From PWQG01 sp040882255 (GTDB lineage: Bacteria > Pseudomonadota > Gammaproteobacteria > Pseudomonadales > Pseudohongiellaceae): a DNA stretch of 18,574 bases. The translations under genes were made by a program, and so were the position numbers. The notes under the pieces are model-generated. The model had not been told where the DNA came from. It made no database searches and worked only from the letters and a program-made list of their open reading frames with translations. Below, in pieces: positions 8,634-14,496 of the stretch. The stretch spans positions 1 through 18,574 of the forward strand of contig JBBEBP010000021.1 of NCBI GenBank assembly GCA_040882255.1, given 5' to 3'. How positions within the stretch are numbered: the stretch's first letter is position 1; every line of letters begins with the position of its first letter.

Positions 8634-8765
8634 TATCAATCGAGTTTCAGCGCACCGGTTGGCTGCAACGGTTTATGCACGATATTCGGGGTAAGAGGCC
8701 GATTCGCGGCCAGTACCGAAGCATGGAACAATGGAGCTCATATCACCATGAACAAGGAGCCCGAA

Positions 8766-10001
8766 ATGAACAAGCCGTTGATTGTGTTTGGCGCCACCAG
8801 TTTTGTCGGGCAGATCCTCTGCCGCTATCTGCATGAGCTGAACCTGCACGAGATTGACCATGGCAGGTCACTGAACTGGCTGATGGCAGCGCGTTCCGAG
8901 GACAAGCTCAAGCAGCTCCAGCAGGAACTGGGCGGCCCTCATGCCCCCGACTACCGGCTGGCCGATGCGGCCAACGAGACGCAGTTGCGGGCCCTGTGCG
9001 ACGAGGCGGGCGTCATCATTTCCACCGTTGGTCCTTACGCGCTGTATGGTGAGCCCCTGATCAAGGCCTGTGTGGAGACGGGCACGGATTACTGTGATCT
9101 GACGGGTGAAACACAGTGGATTCGCCGCATGATTGATCGCCACGAAGCGAAGGCGCGTGACAGCGGCGCACGTATTGTGCAGTGCTGCGGCTTTGACTCG
9201 ATCCCCTCGGATCTGGGCGTATGGTTTCTGCAGCAGCAGGCGAAGCAACAGCTGGACAGCTACTGCCAGCACGTAAAAATGCGGGTGCGAAAGTTCAAGG
9301 GCGGTTTCTCCGGCGGTACGGTAGCCAGCATGATGAATGTGGCCAGGGAGGCCGCCAGGGACCCGACCCTGCGCCGGGAAATGGCCGATCCCTACTCCCT
9401 GTGTCCGGCCGACAGCAAACCCGGGGTCCGGCAACCCCGAATCAAAGCAGTCATGGATGAGGATGTAGACAGCTGGATTGCACCGTTTGTCATGGAAGCC
9501 ATCAACACCCGTGTAGTACACCGCTCCAACGCCCTGCTGGGTCAGCCATGGGGTCAGGACTTCCTGTATGATGAAGCGGTCATGACCGGAGGTGATGGCA
9601 AGGGGCGCAAACGGGCCAAACGCACCGCGCTGGGTCAGTCCATGATGATGCTGGGTATGGCCGTGCCGCCAACACGCTGGCTGATGAGTCGCTTCCTGCC
9701 CAAACCCGGTGAGGGCCCGAGTGCGGAAATGCAGCGCACCGGATTTTTTGACCTGGTGTTTGTGGGCCACACCAGCGACAACCGCACCGTGCGCACCACG
9801 CTGTATGGCGAACGCGATCCGGGTTACGGGGCGACCGGCCGAATGCTGGGCCAGGCAGCGCTATGCCTGCGCGATGATGTCAGCAGGGAGGACAAACCAG
9901 GCGGCTTCTGGACGCCTGCCTCGGCATTGGCGGAGCCCCTGATTCCGCGACTGGAGAAACACGCTGGCCTGTCATTCAGGGTGGATCACATTGCTTCGTG
10001 A
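8766..10001 (+). CDS. Saccharopine dehydrogenase-like NAD(P)-dependent oxidoreductase
   Basis: The 411-residue protein has a Rossmann nucleotide-binding start (LIVFGATSFVGQ, G9-A-T-x-x-V-G15) and continues as LMAARSEDKLKQL, VIISTVGPYALYGEPLIKAC, GTDYCDLTGE and RIVQCCGFDSIPSDLG. These are hallmarks of the saccharopine-dehydrogenase-like or trans-acting enoyl reductase-like family. The GDSL-like reaction of any particular member is not implied; the substrate is unknown, and many family members act on lipids or polyketides at membranes. The start is set by AAGGAG (8754-8759) six bases before ATG 8766; another ATG at 8748 lacks such a site. It diverges from fic and may share its regulatory region. 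It looks intact and chromosomal in style. Confidence 0.88.
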   Translation: MNKPLIVFGATSFVGQILCRYLHELNLHEIDHGRSLNWLMAARSEDKLKQLQQELGGPHAPDYRLADAANETQLRALCDEAGVIISTVGPYALYGEPLIKACVETGTDYCDLTGETQWIRRMIDRHEAKARDSGARIVQCCGFDSIPSDLGVWFLQQQAKQQLDSYCQHVKMRVRKFKGGFSGGTVASMMNVAREAARDPTLRREMADPYSLCPADSKPGVRQPRIKAVMDEDVDSWIAPFVMEAINTRVVHRSNALLGQPWGQDFLYDEAVMTGGDGKGRKRAKRTALGQSMMMLGMAVPPTRWLMSRFLPKPGEGPSAEMQRTGFFDLVFVGHTSDNRTVRTTLYGERDPGYGATGRMLGQAALCLRDDVSREDKPGGFWTPASALAEPLIPRLEKHAGLSFRVDHIAS

Positions 10002-10049
10002 GTCTCCCGGCACTGTCCGAAGATGCATCAGTCTGAACGAGGAAACAGA

Positions 10050-10310
10050 ATGCGCGACATCGAATTGACCAGAGTCCCCGTCGAACTCTTCAAGATACTG
10101 AAATTCGAAGGCCTGGCGGGCAGCGGCGCCGAGGCGAAGACGCTGATCGCCGAGGGCCAAGTGCTGCTCAATGGCGTCGTCGAGACCCGCAAGCGCAAGC
10201 AGATCGTCGGGGGCGATATCATCGAGCTCGACGGTGAAAAGCTGCGCATGGTCGACAAGGCCGGCGAGAGTGGTTTGAATCCTACTTCTCCACCTTCGGC
10301 GTCGGCCTGA
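10050..10310 (+). CDS. S4-domain RNA-binding protein (YbcJ-like)
   Basis: This 86-residue protein consists mostly of one S4 RNA-binding domain: FKILKFEGLAGSGAEAKTLI, then EGQVLLNGVVETRKRKQIVGGDII (about residues 14-56). It would bind structured RNA, possibly ribosomal. E. coli YbcJ is about 70 residues; here a tail of about 15 residues (GESGLNPTSPPSASA) extends past the domain and overlaps the end of the convergent dehydrogenase gene by 29 nt. The start is set by GAGGA (10039-10043) six bases before ATG 10050; an upstream in-frame ATG at 10023 has no such site. The specific role is not known. Confidence 0.85.
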   Translation: MRDIELTRVPVELFKILKFEGLAGSGAEAKTLIAEGQVLLNGVVETRKRKQIVGGDIIELDGEKLRMVDKAGESGLNPTSPPSASA

Positions 10311-10983
10311 TCAACAGCTCGTTCACATCGACATGGGCGGGCTGGCGCAGGGCGTAGGTCACCGCTTCGGCGACATCCTCCGGACGCAGCGCCTGTTCGG
10401 GCGGTTCGTCAAAGAAGGGCGTGTCCACCATGCCCGGCTCAATCAGGGTCACCCGTATGCCGCTGCCGCGAACTTCTTCCCGCACACCGTAGCCGATCGC
10501 CGATACCGCCCATTTGGTGGCGCTGTACATGGAGCCCGGCAGGGTTGCGCGGCCAGCGGCCGAGCCGGTGATCAGGATGTGGCCCCGGGACTTCCTGAGC
10601 TCCGCCATGCACGCCTGCAGGGTGATGCCGACGCCCAGCACATTGGTGAGGATCATATCCCGCCAGATCTCCGGGTCCGCCGCGCTGAAGCCTCCCGGCT
10701 CGCCGCCGCGCCCGGCGTTGGCAAATACGGCATCGATGCGGCCGAAGGCCTTCACGGCCTCGTCGACCATGGCCTTCTGGTCAGCGACCTGCTGTACATC
10801 GCAGGCCACGGTCAGCGCCTTGTCCGCGCCGCCCAGCTCCTCCTGTAACGCCTTGAGTTTATCCGTGGAACGGGCCGCCAGCACCAGCCGGTAGCCCGCT
10901 TTGGCCGCAGCCCTGGCGCTTGCGGCGCCAATGCCCGAGGAAGCGCCTGTGATGACCAGAACTGGTTTCTCGTTGTCACTCAT
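10282..10983 (-). CDS. Short-chain dehydrogenase/reductase (classical SDR)
   Basis: The 233-residue enzyme has the classical SDR pattern: cofactor motif TGASSGIG (12-19), the NAG turn (89-91), Asn114 in TNVLG, and the catalytic set Ser141, Tyr153 and Lys157 in YSATK. Arg37 after the second beta strand (LAARSTDK) favours NADP(H). The end of the protein fits the YdfG/serine-dehydrogenase-like subgroup, but the substrate cannot be told. A good ribosome binding site (AGGAGG) lies just before ATG 10983. The gene is monocistronic and convergent with the S4-domain gene, overlapping its 3' end by 29 nt. Confidence 0.92.
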   Translation of the reverse strand: MSDNEKPVLVITGASSGIGAASARAAAKAGYRLVLAARSTDKLKALQEELGGADKALTVACDVQQVADQKAMVDEAVKAFGRIDAVFANAGRGGEPGGFSAADPEIWRDMILTNVLGVGITLQACMAELRKSRGHILITGSAAGRATLPGSMYSATKWAVSAIGYGVREEVRGSGIRVTLIEPGMVDTPFFDEPPEQALRPEDVAEAVTYALRQPAHVDVNELLIRPTPKVEK

Positions 10984-11072
10984 TGTTGTATCCTCCTGGA
11001 TTCGGAACGTCTGGACCTGCCCTTCGATTACTATCCCCGGGTTGCTGATTTATGTCCAGGTGAGTGTACCAA

Positions 11073-11804
11073 TCACAACGCCACCGCGGGTATCCTGTCC
11101 CAGACCCTTCCGTCCAGCACACGTCCATTGGCTTTCTTATTTCGCTGTTTTCCGTCAGCGCCCCAGGCACCCCACTGCTTGAAGAAAAAGTCGACGCCGG
11201 CCTCCAGGCATTGATTGCGAATGCTGAGCGCCCACTCCTCCTTCATGGGTCTGGCGCCAGCACCGGACTCACCACCGACAATGACCCAATGGATCCCCGA
11301 CAGGTCCAATGTACCCAGCGCCTCCAGTAGTGGCTCCACCGATAAGAACCGCACATTGGTATCGATGCTTCTCAGGTCGGGGATTCGCGGCTTTCCGTAC
11401 TTCCTGTCTTCCACCGATACACCCAGCCAGGCATTTCCAGGCACCGGGCGGCTGGAGAAATAGCGTCGCATATTGTCGCTACGCTTGGTGAGAATCTGGT
11501 AGGTATGGCGAGGGGTGGCAGCGATCACGTTCATCACCTGGTCGATGAAGGAATCGGGTACACCCTCCTGAAACAAGTCGCTCATCGAGTTGACGAAATA
11601 CATGGTGGGTCGCCGACGCTTCAACGGCTGCCCCAGACGTTCAGGAAGAAGGCTGAGACCGAAACCGTTGTCGTAACCTGGCGCACCCATTGCCTGTAGC
11701 CGGCGAGCCATGGTTTCGGCGTAGCAGTGTTTACAACCGGGAGACACTTTCGTACAACCGGTAACCGGATTCCAGGTTTGTTCTGTCCACTCGATGGCGC
11801 TCAT
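11073..11804 (-). CDS. Three-Cys-motif protein, phage Gp37/Gp68 family (DUF5131)
   Basis: The 243-residue protein starts MSAIEWTEQTWNPVTGCTKV, the typical opening of the phage Gp37/Gp68 family. Cys17, Cys24 and Cys27 (C-x6-C-x2-C, then YAE) form a radical-SAM-like iron-sulfur cluster motif with altered spacing. Further family blocks are VNSMSDLFQEGVPD, YQILTKRSDNM, NAWLGVSVED, RFLSVEPLLE and VIVGGESGAGARPM. The reaction is unknown. The start at 11804 is chosen because family members begin at this point. It lies 7 nt after the stop of the upstream tcmP gene; an alternative ATG at 11822 would overlap tcmP by 11 nt. It forms a two-gene operon with tcmP under a LexA-box promoter. Confidence 0.88.
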   Translation of the reverse strand: MSAIEWTEQTWNPVTGCTKVSPGCKHCYAETMARRLQAMGAPGYDNGFGLSLLPERLGQPLKRRRPTMYFVNSMSDLFQEGVPDSFIDQVMNVIAATPRHTYQILTKRSDNMRRYFSSRPVPGNAWLGVSVEDRKYGKPRIPDLRSIDTNVRFLSVEPLLEALGTLDLSGIHWVIVGGESGAGARPMKEEWALSIRNQCLEAGVDFFFKQWGAWGADGKQRNKKANGRVLDGRVWDRIPAVAL

Positions 11805-11811
11805 ATCACAC

Positions 11812-12675
11812 TCACTTTGCATTCTTGCGCCTGATGTCGTCTACCACCCTCTTCGCCAACCCCTGAGCTGCCGGATTCGGATTGGAAACAGCGAAATAGA
11901 ACAGAAACAGGGGACGCCCCCGATTTCGTAAATGTACCGGTTCAGCCACGTAGGGAAATATATCCTGTAACCGGCGGGTAATACTTTTCGCCACGTCGTC
12001 AGCCCGGCTCCGCTCACTGCCCCGACACGAGGATTCTTCCGCAAACAGATCCGGAGTAGGGTTCTGCTCCTCGGGCTGATATAACCATTGCTCCCAATCA
12101 TCCGTACCGAGTAGCCGATTCGCCGCATTTCGCCATTCATCCCTGATCTTGCCCCCGTCTCTGGGCGTGATCCGCAATAAAGTCAAAAAGGGAAACAACA
12201 GCCATAAATCAACCTTCCCACTTGCAGCCACAACTTCCAGGGTGGCCCATTCCAGCTCTGAGCTGAACGGATCAAGAAACATCACGGCCCTGTCGCGAGA
12301 CTTCAACCGGCTGCAGATTTCCCGCACGAAATCATTGGCATCCTGCTGGTATATGTGAATATTCCTGCCCGGATGTAACGCCTCCAGTTCACGAAGTTTC
12401 GCCGAGTGCTGCTGGTCCAGGTCATTGAAATGGTAGTAATGGAAACCGGGCTCGACCGCCAGCGCCCTCGATACTGACCCCTCCAGATCCTCCGGAGGTA
12501 TCAGAAACTCGTCACCCTCCAATCTTCTGGGTGAGACTGCCCCGGTTCCCGCGAACGCATCAACATAATGCAGCGTAAAATTCTGATTTTTAAGTGCTGT
12601 CGCATAAAAATGCAGGTACGCTTCCAGCAATTCCAGTTTCTTCGCGGTCCATGGCCCGCCAAATGAGTTCGCCAT
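11812..12675 (-). CDS. tcmP: Three-Cys-motif partner protein TcmP
   Basis: The 287-residue protein matches the TcmP family, named for standing beside three-Cys-motif (Gp37/Gp68) proteins as it does here. It opens GGPWTAKKLELLEAYLHFYATAL. It has a methyltransferase-like Rossmann signature, YVDAFAGTG (Asp39-Gly45), and a later VMFLDPFSSELEW whose DPF (135-137) resembles the catalytic DPPY of amino-methyltransferases. An S-adenosylmethionine-dependent role with the iron-sulfur partner is plausible but unproven. GGAGG lies about 8 bases before ATG 12675. A 16-bp LexA box ends 22 bp upstream of the ATG. Divergent from the hsdM fossil. Confidence 0.88.
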   Translation of the reverse strand: MANSFGGPWTAKKLELLEAYLHFYATALKNQNFTLHYVDAFAGTGAVSPRRLEGDEFLIPPEDLEGSVSRALAVEPGFHYYHFNDLDQQHSAKLRELEALHPGRNIHIYQQDANDFVREICSRLKSRDRAVMFLDPFSSELEWATLEVVAASGKVDLWLLFPFLTLLRITPRDGGKIRDEWRNAANRLLGTDDWEQWLYQPEEQNPTPDLFAEESSCRGSERSRADDVAKSITRRLQDIFPYVAEPVHLRNRGRPLFLFYFAVSNPNPAAQGLAKRVVDDIRRKNAK

Positions 12676-12696
12676 AGCGTGCGCCTCCCTGCAAAA

Positions 12697-12712
12697 CTGT
12701 ATGCATATACAG
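12697..12712 (-). promoter_or_regulatory. LexA (SOS) box upstream of tcmP
   Basis: CTGTATGCATATACAG is a perfect CTGT-N8-ACAG with an AT-rich core. It lies directly after the -10 element and 22 bp before the tcmP start, where bound LexA would block initiation. This is the standard gammaproteobacterial SOS operator arrangement. Confidence 0.85.
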
Positions 12713-12713
12713 C

Positions 12714-12742
12714 ATCCTATGCGGCAAGCGACACCTTGTCAA
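12714..12742 (-). promoter_or_regulatory. Sigma-70 promoter of the tcmP operon
   Basis: On the minus strand TTGACA (12742-12737) is separated by 17 bp from TAGGAT (12719-12714). The -35 is consensus and the -10 matches four of six. The predicted start of transcription falls inside the adjacent LexA box. Confidence 0.75.
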
Positions 12743-12899
12743 ACTGGCCCACCCTTTGCTGCGTCGTCGCTGTTGCATTCAGCCCCCCGACACGATAAAA
12801 CAATCCCGACCATCCAACCGTCAAACCGTGGTCCCCGGACGCCTCGACCACTACACTACCCGTCGATTTCACCCGGATCAGTGACAGACAAGGAACAGA

Positions 12900-13491
12900 A
12901 TGACAGCCAACAAGACCAACGGCGCCAGCCTCGGCTTCGAGAACAAGCTATGGACCATGGCCGACAAGGTGCGCGGCCACATGGACTCCGGCGAGTACAA
13001 ACATGTCGTACTCGGACTGATCTTCCTCAAGTACATCTCGGACGCCTTCCAGGAAAAATACGATGAGCTGGAAGCCGCCAGGGACACGGACTACACCGAC
13101 CCGGAAGACCGCGACGAGTACGCCGCCGCCAACATCTTCTGGGTGCCCCGGGAAGCGCGCTGGGACAAGATCCAGGCCGAGGCGCCCCAGCCCACCATCG
13201 GCACGGTGATCGACGAGGCCATGGTGGCGCTGGAGCGGGAAAACGCCCTCGCTCAAGGGCGTGCTGCCCAAGGACTACTCCCGCCCCGCGCTGGACAAGA
13301 CCCGCCTGGGCGAACTGGTCAAAACCGTGGGCGACATCGACCTGCAGGCGCGCCAGTCCGGTGTACAGGACCCGCTGGGCCGGGTGTACGACCCCTGCTG
13401 CGGCTCCGGCGGCATGTTCGTGCAGTCCGAGCGCTTTGCCTACGCCTGACTACAACACTTCATCCACCACCTGGCCCCCTCAGGCAGCGCT
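12900..13491 (+). pseudogene. hsdM: Type I restriction-modification methyltransferase subunit, degraded (hsdM fossil)
   Basis: The first 116 residues (MTANKTNGASLGFENKLWTM ... DEAMVALEREN) are a normal HsdM N-terminal helical domain with a good ribosome binding site (AAGGA). A frameshift occurs near 13247; the family sequence resumes in the next frame (SLKGVLPKDYSRPALDKTRLGEL, from 13249). The N-domain end LGRVY then runs straight into DPCCGSGGMFVQSERF, the SAM-binding motif I. The linker is gone, as if lost between two LGRVY/GRVY repeats. A second deletion joins SERF to the later block AYA-x-LQHFIHHLAPSGSA, skipping the catalytic NPPF. The Trp expected at 13447 is a TGA stop. No hsdS or hsdR is visible. 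It is not functional. Confidence 0.88.
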
Positions 13492-13695
13492 ATCGGTTTA
13501 CATCCGGTGTACCCCCCACCATTCCCGACCTGGTGAATGCAGACGGTAGCCTGTCGCACACCTTTCGGGTCTGTATAGTCGGTTTTGTCGCGGGGGCGGG
13601 GTATACGAGCATAGGAGCCTGGCAGGGTGCCAATGGCTGCTCAGTTAGCAGAGCAGCTCCTTTTTGAAGCATCTTGTTGAACGCCTTGCTACGAA
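13492..13695. other. Gene-free gap after the hsdM fossil
   Basis: No recognisable gene, promoter or terminator is seen. Homology to hsdM ends abruptly around 13491, so a deletion or insertion boundary lies here. A GC-rich short direct repeat (CCCAGGC units, about 13706-13727) is just beyond, within the end of the next gene. Confidence 0.4.
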
Positions 13696-14013
13696 TTATA
13701 TAGCGCCCCCAGGCCCCAGGCCCCAGATGAGCAGATAGCCCAGGACAACAGCCGTTAGTCCGTAGCAAATGCCGGTGAGCGCCGAGGTGAACAGTTTCAG
13801 TCTGGAGCCCTCACGGCGTTCGATCTCGAGGACCTCATCTTGAATCCTGCCCATCTCATCATAAAATCTGCCCTGGGCATCGAACAGATTGCCCAGTTCG
13901 CCGGCTTCGTTTTGCCAGTAATCCCGCTCCTCGATTACGCCATCCAGTTCAGCCTCCAGTTCCTCGATCCGCTTCTCCAGAAGGCTGATTCTGTGCTGTG
14001 AATCGTCATTCAT
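13696..14013 (-). CDS. Small coiled-coil protein with one C-terminal membrane segment
   Basis: I do not recognise a family. The predicted 105-residue protein is acidic and helical over residues 1-72, with a leucine/isoleucine heptad pattern (ISLLEKRIEELEAELDGVIE, and later EVLEIERR). One hydrophobic segment follows at about 77-98 (ALTGICYGLTAVVLGYLLIWGL), consistent with a tail-anchored inner-membrane protein. The start at 14013 has no strong ribosome binding site but is flanked by a perfect inverted repeat. It stands alone between two fossils. It might be an accessory of a lost system. Its reality rests on the coherent coiled-coil plus membrane design. Confidence 0.55.
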   Translation of the reverse strand: MNDDSQHRISLLEKRIEELEAELDGVIEERDYWQNEAGELGNLFDAQGRFYDEMGRIQDEVLEIERREGSRLKLFTSALTGICYGLTAVVLGYLLIWGLGPGGAI

Positions 14014-14029
14014 AAGGCACCTGTGCCTT
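14014..14029. repeat. Perfect inverted repeat at the start of the coiled-coil gene
   Basis: AAGGCAC-CT-GTGCCTT has 7-bp arms and a 2-bp centre, and abuts the ATG at 14013. It could be an operator or, in mRNA, a hairpin hiding the ribosome binding region. A chance occurrence is possible. Confidence 0.5.
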
Positions 14030-14303
14030 CCTCTGAAAGGGAAGTTCTGGAAGGAAAAACGGTAGCACAGGCCGCCGATTTTTGTAAGCGCGCCGTGATT
14101 ACTGCAGCGGGTAAGGGCACTCGCCTGTACTCTGCCAACCCGAAAGTGCTAGCAAAATTTCCATAGCAAGCGCGATACCAAAGGATTGGCATAGTTCGCC
14201 TTTCGAGCCTTCCACTATTTCATCGCCACGATGCTGACCTCTGAGCCGAATAATTGCGATAATCGGCTCACAATCTCATTCGATAAGGTTATCGATCCGA
14301 CTC
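14030..14303. other. Non-coding stretch with two palindromes upstream of a Fic fossil
   Basis: No gene is apparent. Two inverted repeats lie at its right end: GAGCCGA/TCGGCTC (14243-14249 and 14263-14269) and TCGATAA-GG-TTATCGA (14280-14295). Their position just before the Fic fossil suggests an operator region of that lost gene. Confidence 0.45.
14280..14295. promoter_or_regulatory. Palindrome TCGATAA-GG-TTATCGA, candidate operator
   Basis: A perfect 7-bp inverted repeat ends 8 bp before the Fic fossil begins. Its TCGATAA arm also occurs in the operator array before the intact fic gene (TGTCGATAAC, 8607-8616). Binding is inferred only. Confidence 0.4.
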
Positions 14304-14462
14304 ACGTACATTTGGCAACAGAACGACTGGCCCCGCTTTCCTTGGGACGACGCCGCACTCAAGCCGCGACTGGGCGAAGTACGCCTGCTGCAGGGGCGTG
14401 TTAACGGCCAGAAGGCCGAATGTGCAATTCTTGTCGGGTCAGTACATACTATGGACCAATAA
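14304..14462 (+). pseudogene. Fragment of a second Fic-family protein (DUF4172 N-terminus)
   Basis: The frame reads TYIWQQNDWPRFPWDDAALK then PRLGEVRLLQGRVNG, the recognisable opening of Fic proteins with an N-terminal DUF4172 domain (family pattern YIWQ-x-x-DWP-x-F-x-WD-x-x-AL). Homology stops near 14412, and the frame ends at TAA 14460-14462. The codon where the initiating ATG is expected reads CTC (14301-14303), so the start is lost too. No catalytic HPFxDGNGR is present. It was probably cut off by the event that placed the nuclease-helicase gene here. Confidence 0.7.
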
Positions 14463-14496
14463 ATGTCTGCTTAATCAGAATTTGGCAACAAACTCC

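Noticed and set aside
8868..9770. 300-codon open frame on the minus strand
   Set aside because: It is antisense to the saccharopine-dehydrogenase-like gene, whose Rossmann motif and ribosome binding site are clear; the shadow has no family features.
12900..13667. Functional HsdM of 255 residues
   Set aside because: The frame leaves the family sequence near 13247 and lacks motif I and NPPF in frame; family sequence continues in another frame with deletions and a stop.
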